A stretch of DNA of 64,000 nucleotides from Protonemura montana. Its lineage: Eukaryota; Arthropoda; Insecta; Plecoptera; Nemouridae. The stretch spans positions 8,739,943 through 8,803,942 of the forward strand of contig OX387603.1 in assembly GCA_947568835.1 (NCBI GenBank), written 5' to 3'. The notes under the pieces were generated by a model that was not told the origin of the DNA, did no database searches, and saw only the letters and a list, made by a program, of their open reading frames with translations. Made by a program: the position numbers and the translations under genes. Position 1 is the first letter of the stretch. Each line of letters opens with the position of its first letter. This document shows, piece by piece, positions 1-13,600 of this stretch.

Positions 1-149
1 GGGAAGTGTTCGGCTTCAACCTCCTCGTGAACCACCAGTCGATACAGCCTGTGCTTCATCTGGTGCAAAGCCCCGCCGAGCATGTATACCACCCTCCACA
101 GGAGTTGACGTTCCATCATGGCTTGTCACCTTATGGACCGCAGCCGCAG
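1..149 (+). CDS. Penultimate coding exon of an unrecognised gene (5' part outside window)
   Basis: The segment is open in the frame that starts at base 3 and ends at a splice donor (CAG|GTATGA) at 150. It encodes 49 residues beginning EVFGFNLLVNHQSIQ and ending HHGLSPYGPQPQ. Third codon positions are rich in G and C, as in the other real exons of the window. The exon ends in phase 0, matching the phase-0 exon at 771. It is rich in His, Pro and Gln, with no motif I can assign. The start of the exon is cut by the window edge. The function is unknown; I infer only that this is near the C-terminus of a plus-strand gene. Confidence 0.6.
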
Positions 150-770
150 GTATGAACTGGGATCGGTTGAACGTGACAATTTTGCCATTTGTACACAGAA
201 CGCTTGCAGCCACTAGCCCAAGTGACGTTTAAAAAACATTTGCTTGACCGAGTAAAGCTTCATGAAACAACTTGTTTATCAAATTTAGTCCCAAAATTCC
301 TTCAACTCCAGATTTTCAGCCATAAGCCACAACTCCAATAGCTGATCTGAGTTTTATTGATTTGTTTGCACTCATAAATATAAACTTGCCTCTATGATAA
401 GATCACTAATTTTTTGACAACCAAGCTCCACCTTAACTCAGTTCCAAAGAATGATTAAAATGTTAACCCAATCTTGCTGCTTTGTGATAGGTTGGTTTCA
501 AGCGTGACCTACTGGTTTTTGGTGTGAATCATTCGCTTGATTGACTTAAGAGCTATTTTTTAGGTTAATGTTGTCAAACGAAGGTACGATTCGTCATGTT
601 TACATATTATCATTCTCTGACAAAACAGACTATTTACAAATTAACGGTCTGCTATCTTAACGAATCACTGACTGAACTTTACATACAGCGAAGTGAATTT
701 CTGCGAGTGTCTATAACCGGTAAATCTTCCAACCCTAACCCCAAGCCTAACCAATCACTGACTTTTCCAG

Positions 771-1016
771 GCCTCCGGATTCGAGAGACGCCAAGCGCCA
801 CCGCGGCGACGAACTTTCCTGCCCCGGCCACGGCTACCAGTCAAACAATCCAAGAGTAGCCTGGAGTTCGTGGGTCAGTGCTTCAAGCATTGCATGGCGG
901 GCCGAGGAAGTCCATCGAGCAGTCCCCACTTGCTAGTGGCCTGGAGTCGAACACCGGTCAGGGTATTCGGGGGTGCTGTCATGAAGAACGCCATGCCCTT
1001 TTGTGGGGGCTTCTAG
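771..1016 (+). CDS. Terminal coding exon of the same unrecognised gene
   Basis: A pyrimidine-rich acceptor (CTGACTTTTCCAG) ends at 770. The phase-0 frame then reads 81 residues and stops with TAG at 1014-1016. It begins with an Arg/Pro-rich stretch (ERRQAPPRRRTFLPRPRLP), continues through SSLEFVGQCFKHCMAGRG, and ends NAMPFCGGF. There are four Cys, no clear hydrophobic segment and no domain I recognise. Two other frames stay open for part of the exon, but only this one fits the phase of the preceding exon and keeps the G/C-rich third positions. It could be a poorly conserved C-terminal tail of a larger protein that lies left of the window. Confidence 0.55.
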   Translation, partial: ASGFERRQAPPRRRTFLPRPRLPVKQSKSSLEFVGQCFKHCMAGRGSPSSSPHLLVAWSRTPVRVFGGAVMKNAMPFCGGF

Positions 1017-1525
1017 GAGCCCTTAAATGGCACAAGATATTTGCGTTGACTTATTGGGACATCTTGACTGAGAGGTTTTGTTGTTAAGAGTTGGGAAATT
1101 GGATTATTTTCGAGAGATTTTTATGCAAGAAAATCGTATTCGGTCACTGAATTTTCAGGTAGACGAAGAATGTTCTTTTATCTGTATTTGTATTGAACAT
1201 CTATGATATGAAGCAATTGAATGTTGACTGCGTTTTAGCAAATACTTTTGAGTCATTGTTATTTTGTTACAAATTATATGAAAATGAATGTTGTTACTTC
1301 TTTAATTCAGCACTCTTAAAATGTTTGTGGAAATCGTCTATTGTACTCGTTAAATCACTCATTTCACCCCAACATGCATAGAAATGCAATATGAGCTGAA
1401 AATATTAATAAGAATGTGGATCCGTTGTTATTATTGTTTTTAGTATTTAAAATTGGTTAGCAAAAATGTGAAAATGCTCGAAAAAATGTGAAGAAAAATA
1501 AATTAACTTTTTATACAAATGCTAT
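1017..1525 (+). other. 3' UTR with polyadenylation signal
   Basis: AT-rich sequence after the TAG stop, with an AATAAA at 1497-1502 followed within 30 bases by a T/G-rich stretch. This fits the end of the first gene. Confidence 0.5.
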
Positions 1526-4500
1526 ATTGTTCTGATTTTGGAATAACTGGATGATGCAGCAACAACTTCTCTAAAACAATCTACTCGACCGTTTTCGTGG
1601 CTACCTGCTTGCACAGCGCCAAAAATATTCCCTGGCATCTAGGCAACTTACGCTACACAAACGCTCGGCATGTAGTCTAGCCCTGTGCAGTCACGACTGA
1701 AAAAAGTAGCTGCTGGAATTAATTTAGTACGCCAGCGCCGAGACGGACTCGAACCAAGGACGTTTTCGCAACACAAGGAGTCACCATGAAAGCCACTTGC
1801 ATCCTGAATCCTGTTCGGGCGGCGGCGTCGGCGGAAGAAAAATAAAACTCAAGAGACAATCTGTCAGAGAGCAAGACAATCGAGAACACGTTTCGTTTTG
1901 CATTTCTTTGAGTTCACCAGCCACGCATTGAATTTCACATTCAATTGTTTCAACAGTTATTTATGAATCACGATTAGAATATGTCTTTTTGAAATCCATA
2001 AATATTAGTCGCCGTGTCAGTTGAATCTGATATCACCGTTGATTTCGTCAAAACCATGATTAATTCAACAGAAATTTCAATAAGTGCCCAGCGTTTTAGA
2101 TCATTGGTCAAAAGGAATTTTAATCACTTCACATTTATGATGCATTGACTCCCATTGCAGATACTATAAGTAGTATTTGAAAGTGAAAATTGCACATTAT
2201 ACGGCTTAGCAATTGACCGGCACGAAGGACCTTGTCAGATATGTCTGAGTTGTAAAGTAAAAAGAAAAAAAAAATTGCAGAAAAATTGCATGACCTTTTT
2301 CCAGCGGCCTGACACTCACGGATCTGGTAAAAGCACGTAATTACATACTTACAGATCGAACCTAGAGAGCGATTTTCAATGACAATGTCATGCAAGGCGA
2401 CTCTCTTCGCGGCAACGATTCGTGATGGTGAATTAGGTTATACATTCTTGATTTAAGCGTGCCCGAGAAATCTCTATTTATTAGATACCAAAAAAAAAAA
2501 AATCTAATTCTTGGACATGAGAATGTATGAAAATTTCCAAAAAAAGAACTGTTTTGTGAATTTCTTCCAACGCGTGACAATAGCGGTCATTTTGATTGGA
2601 AATAATGCTCGCCGTGAAATCGACAAATGAATTACGTGTCGACAAGAGATGAGATTGCCTCCAATAGGTTCGCATCATCTTGGTCACAGCCATGTGGAAA
2701 GTAAAAGTGTCTCTGCTCACACATCCGTTTCCGTGCGCCTTTCATCGGCTGGCAGCTGTTACAACCACTCTATGAGCGATCAATCAAAGAAATGCAATAA
2801 GACATAAGACTTCACGATGACGAAGCGGAAGAAAGGACATGAAGTTGTTATTGAAACAAAAAAAAATTGAGTGAAAATAGTGCGGTTTTAGCGACCATCT
2901 TTTGTTTAATATAGATATTGGTTGCATTTTCAGGGATTGTTGCGTGTGCATGTCAAGTTATTTTGTGATGCAATGCATTTTTAGCCCGCTAGAGCTCAAT
3001 TTGGACAAGGATCATATGAAAACAGAAAATAATAGAAATGGTGCCCCGAGTTTGCGGTCTCAAAATTTCGCACATGCATGGCCAAAAAAATATATATATT
3101 GCAAGTAGTTTTACTTTACCAAGTCTACGAGTTGGAATCACCATGCACACTCTTTCACAATATTAGGTACTTTTATAAACTCGGATAGGTTTATCCGGAT
3201 AGCGGAACATTCCCGTGGGATCGTGTCGATCTGAGTAATGCGTGTGTGACGGCAAAAGTGCGTTCTCCGTAGCGAAGTACGCACTTTTACCGCGATTACG
3301 CATAGAAAACGCACTGTGTGTCGCGTGTTCGTGGGCGACTTCAGGTGTGTGGGACAATCGCGACGCGCGTCGCTGGTTTAATGAATGAAATTAACACGCA
3401 CACGCGTGGAACCATACGCAACGTAACCGGACGCGTGTTTTCTTAATCAGACTTTTTTTTTTCTTTTTTTTTAAGATTTTTGGAAAGAAGTTGACAGCAT
3501 TGAATTTTGCTTTATATCGCCTAATGGCAGATAATTTTTCTGATAATTGTTCACTCATTTAAAAGGATTTGCTAACGTTTCTTTTCTTACAAACATCTAA
3601 ATTTTTTTTGGTGGCCCACAATTTCTGTTGTCAGAGTTGGGTTTGGTATTCAAGTCTGAGATTGTTTTTCTAAAAACAATGAATATAAGTCTTCGCGGTT
3701 ATTTATTATCTGCATGTTGACAGTCATTCAGCGTGATTTTCTGACTGATGTAATTTTAATTGTTCAATTGCTCTGTAGTTATAAGTACATAAACGTATCA
3801 CTTGTAAAGCAATTATAGAGAAGCACACAGTATTAAAATATAAAACAGTTGCAGTTTTCAAATGATCGAGTACTTTATTTGATTACGTGCAGTTTTTATT
3901 CGGTTTTACCGCATGATTTTCTTTAGTCGCCGATTGTGACGAGGAAATGAAATTGGCGCATAAAATGATTCAAGGCGGATATTGTATTATCGCCGAACTA
4001 GCAAACAATTTGAACGAATCGTGAAAACCAACTCTATTGTCGCATTAGTTGGTAAAATGACGTGGACAGAATCTCGCCGGTCAGAAAATCAAACAATTGG
4101 CTTGAAAAAAAATCTCTAGACGTTGCATAAGAGCCAATATCCGCGTCTCATTCTACGTTACCAGCATACAATCGAATAGCCGATCACTTAGTCAACAACT
4201 TGACTAAAGCGAATGAAGAAAATTGCACGTACAAATTTTGAGTTTCCCCCCCGAAAAAAATTGTACTAGCGGTGCTGTGTGGACGCGTGCTGTGTGGACC
4301 CATCGGGACAATTTGGAGAAAGTTGTAATTACCTGTCTGAAAACCTCGTGTTATTTAATTTGCAACAATTTAATCTCGCTAGACCTGCAGATTTTTTTTT
4401 GCATAGGGGGACCATTTTTTTTCGATTAAAATTGTTGCGTAATTGTGTTGACTGAAACGAATGTCAAATCGATAGTTTAGTTTCGAGGCAAACGGAACGA

Positions 4501-6307
4501 AAACAGGTGTGTGTCTGATTTTTAACAATAATAATTGATCTGAAATGAGCCTTCGCTAGAAGCATATATATCCACGCGATTATGTGTTAAGGTCCCAAAA
4601 ATGTTTAATTCAGAGACAGGATTATTCGAAAAAAATCAATAATATTGATTAGTAAAAAGCTAAGTTTAAACTGATTTTTTATCGATTTTTAAATGAGTCA
4701 CATACTTCAGACAGATTATTCTTCCACGTGTTAGGGAATATCAACAGTTTTTGGCTTCTAAATATTTTTGACTAAGGGTTAAAGCATTGATGAGATTTGA
4801 CAAATGTACTAAAGCAGCTGTCAGTTATTCTCTTGCAACCCCATAAAAAACTTCAAACTTAAACCACAGCTCAAAACTAAAATACCATGACACAGCACGC
4901 AAGAAAACTGTGAAAATCGTGCATTTCCCCGTTCAAATTAATCTTCATGAAAGCGCGTCGCGGCGCTCGGTTTGTGTAACTAGTGGCCTGCAGGCAGGCG
5001 CCGATTAATCACAGTCCGACGCCAGCAGACAAATTAGCTCTGCTAAGCATGGGTCATCAATAACCAGCCCTTATAACAAACCCTTTATCCCGTTACTAGC
5101 ACTGCGCGCACAATGGCTGGCAAAAACTGTAGCTATAGAGTGCTGAAAAATCGGGGCATTTTCTTTTGGAAGGGCTATTAGTTAGCAAGGTGCAGAAATA
5201 AATAAAGTATGAGGCTAGGTCAAAGACTTACAGGTAATGGATGGACTTAAGCGTATAAAGGTTGTGTATTTATTATATACAAATTATGAAGATGATATCA
5301 TTTTGATAGATTTTCTGTTTCTTTGACAGACCAATTTTTAAGTTCTGTTAGCAAATGATGTATGGTTTACAATGAGATTGATAGACGAAATTGCAAGTCA
5401 TTACTATGCAAGGAAAACCATGTAAGAAGCCTCTAATGGTATGTCGCGTGCCGGAAGAAATGGTAAAAATTCAGTGCATAGTAGTGGGCAAACTTGATAT
5501 GAAATCGGGTATAAATAAAGAAACAGTTTTTAATTATGGGAAAATTTCTTATTCGATTTCAAAGTGTAAAAATGTTAAATGAAAAGTAATCTGTCGGGTA
5601 TAATCAAATCTAAGTGTACTCGCGTTAACAGTGTGACCCAGAGTAGGTTTCAATGCGAGGTAATTAGAATCAAATTACCAGGTCGAGTACAGTTAAACGT
5701 TGTAATGCATTGTACATTTCCTGCGATTGTTAAAAAATATATCCACACGATTGGGTTTAGAGACAACTAACGGATTACAATAAAAAAAAATCTGAATCAC
5801 ATCGCTCATTTAGAGAAAGCAAGCGCTAATAACACGCATTGTATCCAACAAAACAACAACAAAACTAAAGACAATCTGTTGTTGAGACAAGGAGTGTACA
5901 TCCTTGACCTACGATTTCGGAAGTTTTAACAGATAGAAAGGGCTAGGGCGTACCATGCACAGGCCAAGATTCGTATCGCAGAATTGGTGCACTCCCGTCA
6001 GCCTCCTGGCACTTTCCCTGCTTGACGTTGAGGATCACAATCTGCATTCGCTAGCACCGGCCAGTACGCCGAAGAAAGTAATATCCAAGCCACATGCAAT
6101 CGTTAACCAGAAATACGGGTTCGAGTCAGACATGAAAAATATGAGTCTATTAAGCCCTGATCACTTTAGCTTAAAGTAGATCAATGAGTGCAAGCTAGAC
6201 ATAGGTGTATAGGGTCTTCACGATAGGACGTGGGCAGGATTATCAAGCAGTTTTGGTACCGGCTGTTAGCGAGTACCGGCTTGAACAAAAAGATGAGAAA
6301 AAACTGC
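1526..6307. other. Spacer with no supportable gene
   Basis: AT-rich sequence with only short ORFs that lack splice context or coding-type third positions. It holds homopolymer runs, an imperfect hairpin at 3238-3303 and a short duplicated motif (GTGCTGTGTGGAC) near 4272-4299. Nothing else was identified. Confidence 0.6.
3238..3303. other. Imperfect hairpin of miRNA-precursor size
   Basis: Arms 3238-3263 and 3279-3303 pair around a 15-nt loop. The terminal ATGCGT and the AAAAGTGCGT next to the loop pair perfectly, with a small mismatched bulge between them. At 66 nt it is the size of an animal pre-miRNA. No known miRNA seed was recognised, so it may be a chance or transposon-derived foldback. 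Confidence 0.3.
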
Positions 6308-6396
6308 GGCCGTTTGGTGAGCTGGAACGATAGTCGTGAGATCAGCGAAGTTAAGCAACTCTGCGCTGACTCAGGTGATTGGATGGGTGACCATCG
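6308..6396 (+). mobile_element. 5S-rRNA-derived SINE, head fragment
   Basis: It contains GAAGTTAAGCAAC (5S box A), then a TCAGGTGATTGGATGGGTGACC block corresponding to the 5S intermediate element and box C. Upstream bases GTCGTGAGATCA match the family-specific change seen in other copies, where 5S rRNA has a CCGATCA-type sequence. The following body is not alignable by eye with the other copies, so this is a truncated or heavily diverged copy. Confidence 0.65.
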
Positions 6397-9300
6397 AGCA
6401 ACGTGTAGAAGTTCGTCAATACGAACAGTCGTCATTGGTGAAGCAATCCTCAGCTGTCTCAAGTCGTGTGTCGCTCTTTTACACGATTGGCCCCCACTAA
6501 TTATAGATAGTGGCAAGAACGTTTCAACCCAAAATCCACATTAACAACAATTTATCAGCGTTATGAAATTAGTTTTGCATTATCTAGGTAAATGTTTCAC
6601 AGTGAATCCCCAAATCCACTATTGGACCCGCGTGTCCGCAATTAGAGCCATTCCCCCATGGGACTGTCTCTGTAGTAGGATCACTTGGAACCCACGGTTA
6701 ACCACAACGGGATTATTCGGGAATTACCAGTGGGCTGAGTGGTAAGCTTTCTGGAACAGTCTTCGCCCAGAATGCCTAGAAAACAATCTTCTTGAACATA
6801 AAGGATGTGACCGAGAAGGTTAACTTTTTTGGACAGCTTTTCGCGAGTTTTCTTCGTCAACTTTCTGTGGCCGACAAAGTTTTTGGTGCGCCTCACAAAA
6901 TAAAAACGAAGACCCTGGATTTAAGCGCTCAGCTTCTGTATATTTTCCTGCCAGTAGTGTAAACGAGTTTAATTATGCTAATTATGTATTCCGCAACTAA
7001 GTTAGATAACGAATTAAATGGAGATGCTCGTTTTTGAAAAATGTCACGCGGCTGTCCCGGAAATCTAAAGTGAACTAGTTCGTGCCCCCACCCCTTCGAC
7101 TGCATGTGCGTGAAACTATTTTGCAATCTGATTCACCTGATCGAGTTGTAATTACGCCTAGAACCTGGATATTAATGGACGCAATCACTTTGTCTAGCGT
7201 CGATTCAATTGATTGACTTATTTAGACACATTTCGCGAGCGCTGTTATGATTTATCGAAAGCCCTTTCACTCGGGCATGAGAAGATGCTTTGACAAGAGA
7301 TGTGAATTGTTCTTCGTCTGGGTTTTGATTGAGTGATGGATAGCTTGCTAAACGTCTGCCCAAGCCCTGTGATTAATATTATTCTCTTCTAATTGCAATT
7401 AAAACTCGCTTAGGCGCACGCGATCTGACGTTTGGTTTTCGAAGTGTTTTTCAGAAGTTAACGAGACTTAGAGGAATTTTTATTTGTGAATAACAGAAAT
7501 AATAGGTAGGAATAACTAAGACATTGTTTTTTTTGCATTCCTACAAACAAGATTTTAAACCTGTATCTCACGCGTTTAATTGGTATTATTACCACAAACC
7601 ATCTAAATTAAACTTAGATGCATTGTTTTATGAAACCTTCTCCAGTTCTCACTTTTGCATTTCAGAATAAAGGACGCACTGCCACCAGTAAAGTAAAGTT
7701 AGTACACATGATTAATTTTCTAATTCCGCGATTTTAAATGCACTTTTCAACTCTGCTGTTCCCATTGCTATGCCAATTGAAAGAAGACTGTGACGTTGCC
7801 GTCAAAATCTGTGCTGGCCGTATTAGAGAGAAAAAAAAAAATTAAAAATCAATGCAAATCAAATTAATCTTTTGCGCCTTAAAATAAAAGCACGGCTAAT
7901 TACAAACTATTGCCAATTGTGATTCCTTTAAAAAACAGTGGCACTCGAAAGAAAACGTGCTTTGCAACCTCAAATGGTAGCAAGCGCGTGAAAATGCATT
8001 TCAGAAAAGTCACGTTCTATCAATATATTAATTATGCGGTCGCTGTATTTGCATTATGCTTGCATGCTCCCGCGTCTAGGATTGTATCGTTTGTCTAACA
8101 AAAACCAAGACTTCCTATTGATCAGATAGCTGCAATGAATGGTAAATAATAATTTAATAGCACTCTAATCGTAAATGCACACCGATACCAGCGAAAGTTT
8201 GACTCGAAGAAAACACATTTTCAATTATCTGCGAGTGTATCATGGCAATGGTAAGCAAACAAACGTCAGTGCTGTCTGCTGGTAAACAATTTTCTCAACG
8301 AGTGAGATAGAACTTTGAGATATCAAAGGTAAAAATCTGTTTGATAGTATATCTAATTTGCTACGTGGATTGTTAACAATATACATTTCAATTACGAATT
8401 AGTTTCTAAAATATCAACTCCGATGGTATACTTTTCCAGATCGAGTTAAACTAATCTCAAAAGTGTTATTATGATAAAGCGTCTCGAAACTCAATTCTTG
8501 ATTCTCCATGGAGCAAACATGATTTCAAAAGACTTTGCAAAATTAACACAGATTCAGAAAGGAATCATTTTCTCATGGTCAGTGAATCATAGAAAATGTA
8601 TAATTCACGGTTAAATTAGTTATAACATTCCATTTTTCTCCGCACAGGGTTCGGAGTCACCAAGTCTTTCAAAAACCATCATGGATAAAATATGTTTGTC
8701 AGAGTCCTGACATTGGCACCAATTCATTTCAGTTTCAAGTTTAGCAATAAGCAAATTCTAATTATTGACAATCGAAACTTTGTTATTATTTTGTATCAAC
8801 CGAAAAATCACCATGGCCAGGAACAGATAAGTCATTATAAATGACATTTTCAAGATTTAACTCGATGAAAACGAACTCGCTATCAGAAATCGAGCCAGTC
8901 ACGAACCAATCGAATCATCAAGCAATTACTAACTTCATTCGCCCAACTTAATCCTGGTCAATCATTATTAATTAGCCAACAAAAACCACGCGATCTAAGT
9001 CAGCAGACTACAACAAACATCGAGCTATTCACTTGACAGTTTTAAATTGCACTCGCCTGCATTTAAATGCGCAGCGAAAGTGCAGTCATCCTGAACTGCA
9101 TCGCTGCACATATAAGGTCATTACCACCTAGAGTAATGATCCAAGTTCGCATCCTGGCGCACGCGCTTTTGCCGAATCACTTTCGCTGAATAGCAATTGC
9201 TTTTGTTCTCCAGATAGGTAGTTAGATGTACACATCAATTAAATAATCGATTAGACTTTCTCTATCTGTCTCCCTCACTCCTCGTATTACAGTCTTTGAA

Positions 9301-9424
9301 CAACTTTATTCTTGTGAACTTCATACTAAATATCTTGGGAAAGTAGGATTTGCAATTCTCGCGGTTGTTACCTATCCAGAACATTTTGAAGCCTTGTTGG
9401 GTCGGTGTAATAACAGTCTCATGT
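6397..9424. other. Spacer with no supportable gene
   Basis: AT-rich sequence with many ATTA/TAAT motifs and short ORFs only. No splice-flanked coding segment or repeat family was seen. Confidence 0.6.
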
Positions 9425-9825
9425 TGATTGATTTGTGGGGTTTAGCGAGGCATTGTTTTTGAAAAGGGCTCTATGGTTCAGGTATAATGGCGTCGGCGAA
9501 TCAGTGGATGGTGATGGGGATGATGATGAACCTAGCCTAGCCTAGACGGGAGGGGAAACACGTTACCGGGACGTAGCCTACTCCTGTCGAAGAGCATCAA
9601 GGGGACCACCGGCTTAACGTCCCATCCCAAAGATGGTACAACGGGAACAGAATTTCTCTACAAATCTATACTTTCAAGAAGTAGATAAGCAAGGCTTTCA
9701 TCCCTCCAACCTCTTTTCCGAAAAGAACTGACCATGTCAGTTAATCCAATATATGACCTAGTACGGTGTTGCTTAACTTTGGTGATACCATGAGGGGTGT
9801 TTCCCACACGTCAAACCGTTCGATT
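9425..9825 (-). mobile_element. 5S-rRNA-derived SINE, near full length
   Basis: On the minus strand it starts near 9825 with a 5S-like head (CAAAGTTAAGCAACACCG, then a degraded box C), followed by the family body. It ends near 9425 in the CAAATCAATCAA-type tail. Landmarks shared with the copies at 17416, 18322, 50543 and 58488 are CTTGCTTATC, a CCGTCC-like block, CTAGGCTAGG, and CACCATC near a CCGACGCCATTA block. Length is about 400 bp. Confidence 0.75.
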
Positions 9826-10343
9826 TCACTCCCAGAACGAAAAGATTCCTCATCCCATTGGCGACCAAATAAATTGTTTGGCGTGTCACCGATAAGTAAG
9901 GTGACACGACGAAGGACGTTTGTCAGAGTTCTTCTGAAAAAGTTCGCTAGTGGAAATTCCCGCAAGAATCAATTATGGTCAATAGCAATTGGTTTCAAGT
10001 TACAATATCACCTTTGACCTGTCGTTTTCTCTTCAGCGAGTCACTTGGAATTTAATGTTTTTACTAATTCTGACATTTGGCATTTGCCTCATAGAGTCGG
10101 TCGATATGGAAGTGGTTAGATCACAGGCGTGGGTGTTAACTAGAGTGCCAATCTCTTTTCTTAGGCAACATTGCGTTGCGGGTCTTTAGTATTTAACCAT
10201 TTCTGGGGTGCCGACAGTCCATTCTGTGTAATAAAAAACAACTCGCCAGCTCAAACAAAACTACTAACTATATTCTTAAAGGAATTTTATTTAACCTCGA
10301 AACGTTTCGTCAAATTTTTCGTAAGGCATTTTGTCAGAAACAA
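9826..10343. other. Short spacer between two SINEs
   Basis: No gene or further repeat was recognised here. Confidence 0.4.
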
Positions 10344-10670
10344 CTGTTCTCATCAGACCACCGAAGTTAAGCAACATTGCTCTGGGTCAGGTATAGGGTG
10401 GGTGACCACCGAACGGTTAGGCGAGTTGGAAACACCGGATCTCATGAGATTAACGAAGTTAAGCAGCACAACGCTAGGTCAGGTATTAGATGGGTGACCA
10501 TACAATCATATTTATGACAAGTTCTGTTCGGGAGAGGCTGTAGGGACAAAATTTGCTACAGTACCAACGTACACCTTGCTTATAAAACTCTAAAACATAT
10601 AGATTAGTGGAGGTGTCACAGGGCCCGTTGTCAAGAAAGTGCGTCGTTCAACACCACAAATCAAACACTA
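10344..10670 (+). mobile_element. 5S-rRNA-derived SINE with two tandem heads and a shortened body
   Basis: Two consecutive 5S-like heads are present. The first (10344-10407) has CACCGAAGTTAAGCAACATT and GGGTGGGTGACC. The second (10408-10499) has ACGAAGTTAAGCAGCAC and TTAGATGGGTGACC. A body follows that retains CACCTTGCTTAT and the 3' block GTTGTCAAGAAAGTGCGTCG but lacks the middle of the element. It ends in CACAAATCAAAC. Confidence 0.75.
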
Positions 10671-13600
10671 CAGTTTCGTTTGTCCCTTCATTTCTTGTAA
10701 AACCCCATGGGTGCACTTAAGTATTATCAAGTCACAGAAATTATATTGCGAAGAGATGGCATTTACACAAATCCATCTGTTTTTTTTATGCTGATGGCAA
10801 TAAGTAAAACTGGTCTAACTAGGATTCGAACTAAGAAACAAAAGTGAAACTCCATTTTTCGTTTGGCATTTCTCATTAGCTGTAAACTGCTAATTGATAT
10901 TGCGTATACGAGTATTCTAAATAGCGATCACGTGCACTATACGACAAGGTTCTGTGGATCGGTAATTATGGACAAAGTTTCTGTCGGATACCAACATTAT
11001 TATTTGCTGCTAATAACAGTTAGAAGTTAAGGTGATACAAACATTTTATTCGCACAATACACGTGTTACGTTTGTGAATGCCTCGAAACAAAAGACATAA
11101 TAAATCTTTTAAAAGCCGAACAGAAAATCATGCCATTCGCAAACGACATTCTATTACAACCTGAACGCAATGATTTGAATTAAAAATGTTCAACAAAATT
11201 TTTAACCTCCAGTGGCAACAATACAAGCAACAACTTTCAATCCTCTATGACCCAACCAAGACAATACTACATTATTTGCATTTCTCTTATCTGATTTAGT
11301 GCAATCCACAAGGGAGTGTACATTAGCACTTTGACTGATATAGACCAAAACTATCGCGTTAAAAATATCAAATGTTTATCCATTTTTCCATCTTCCCCAC
11401 ATGAAAATCCAGGTCATTTATGACCGGACAGGTAACCAACTTAATTATAGCAATCTCAATTTAAGTCAAATCATTGCTGTATCATAACTTTCTGTATAAA
11501 TCGAGTGAATTGGTGAATAATGACAGCTACATAAATCATTATACAAAACGATCATAGACACAAAACTCAATCATAGAACCGCACCACTCAACTCAAATGA
11601 TTTCACTCTCTATAAATTAACACTGGCTTCAATAAAACGTGTTACTACAAGAAATCTGTAGACATCTGTACGTTATTTTGCGATCTGCATGTATGTAAGG
11701 CAAATAAATAAGTAATTGACGTGCATACTGGTATAAACTCTGCCAGCAAATTGATGTTTCGGCTGGTTCGTATAGCTTTTAACAGCTCGATATATAAGAT
11801 TGTTTTTAGCTCTGTGAAAACGCCTTTCTCTGTGCGAAATCGCCGACGTCGAAGCTATGGTGAAGGGTGCAGGATATATCAGGTGGTGTGCTCTAGACCG
11901 AGACGACATAGCTCTGCTCGTGTGTTGTGTGTGTGCAAATTATTATTTATTGCGATCGAGTGTATACATGCATTGCTTGGATTAGAAATTCACATGAGCG
12001 ATGCTCTTTGGATATAGATGAGAGGTTTTATTTGATTTCGTAAGTTTGTTTGTTACTTGGTGATTTCGACCACCAAGATTAATTAAGAAATCTAATTAAA
12101 TTAATATAAAAAACATTATGTATTCTCATTAATATATATTTTTCTATAGCTGCAAAGAAAGCCAAGAAGTTTGATTCGGAATCGCCTTTCAGTCCACAGA
12201 TAACAGATGACATTTTTGCTCTAAAAAAAAAAATATAAAAAAGTGTGTGTACATTTTTTCACAAAAATTGGATTCTGCAGAGAAATTTTGGATTTAGCGC
12301 ATTTTAATCCTATTATAAAAAAAAAAAATTAAGTGAAGTGACTTTCTTATAGAAATTCAGCTTGGGTCCGAACGAAAACAACTGTAAAACGAAGGGCTTT
12401 GGTTAAAACTAAGCACATTTTGAAAGCACTGTTGGTAAATGTTGTTTCAATTTCACTCGGAGGCACTTTAGGCGCGCTGAACAGAATGTATATCTTGAGG
12501 GTTAGGACGATGGCAAACTTTCCAACGACAAAAAAGCAACAGAACAACTTAAGTATTGCGGTTAACACCTTACTAATATACAGAATAAGCCATGGTCACT
12601 TTTTGTTTGGTACCGACCGATGATTTTCAAGCCTCTGGACGTCTACGGTCCTCAAAGGACTTCCTGTCCGGTCCTCTTATACCCCAACGAGTTCCAAGTA
12701 AGGTGCTCGGTATATTGGTGCACTTTGAAACCTCAATTACCCGTTGATATACCACATTATTAAAGCTTTCGTAAACCGGACTTACCACGAGCCGAACAAT
12801 CCGGTACTCGGTGATTTTGGTGGTCAGCAAATTTGGGACGAATTACGGAAGTTGAGAAGACTTGGCACTGGAGATTGTACGTTTGAAGGTACAAAAAATA
12901 GAGCGTAGAAAAAGCAAACAAGAGCTGAAATATGTGAGATTTTACACGAAGAAACTTCATGGATCGTGACAGTCCCGAATTTCAAAAATGTTTTTCTGCT
13001 CCCACGACCAGTAGCCTAAGAGTGAGTTGCAATTTGTGAGAGACAACTCGGTTGGCGTCTACCCATCGCGCATGTCACGCAATGGCAAGTTGAATTTCAG
13101 GGAATTTTCCTCCAGGAATTCAAACCTCGACGTTTGTTACTTCCAGCGAGAAAAATGTATTTAGCAAAAACCATGTTTGCAGTGGCTTTTACGGCAGCTA
13201 AGGATCCTAAGCCTCGGTACGCATTTCTCTCGGGTAAATTTCACTGAAAATCAAACTAGAGTTACGAAAAAAGTTGTCAAGTTTGCTTTTGGGGAAAGGT
13301 GTGTTGGGAGAAAGAATGACAAGTGCCCTTATTTGCTAAAGAATTGATTAGTCGCCCAAAAATAAAACTGCGAAATGTCTAAAAGAGATTTGATAAGCTA
13401 GTTTTTCCTGAAATTGTGCGGGCAAAATGTTCAGAGCACAATGCAGAACAAAAATTGTTTTTAGCTAGAATAAAAATACCCTGTCCAGAAAAGGCCACAC
13501 CTTTACAGGTAGAGAAACCTGTGACGATTTAGGAACCCTGTCGGCGCCGCCTATGGTTCGTGCATCGTGATCCACTCACATGTGTAGGCATACGGTAAAC

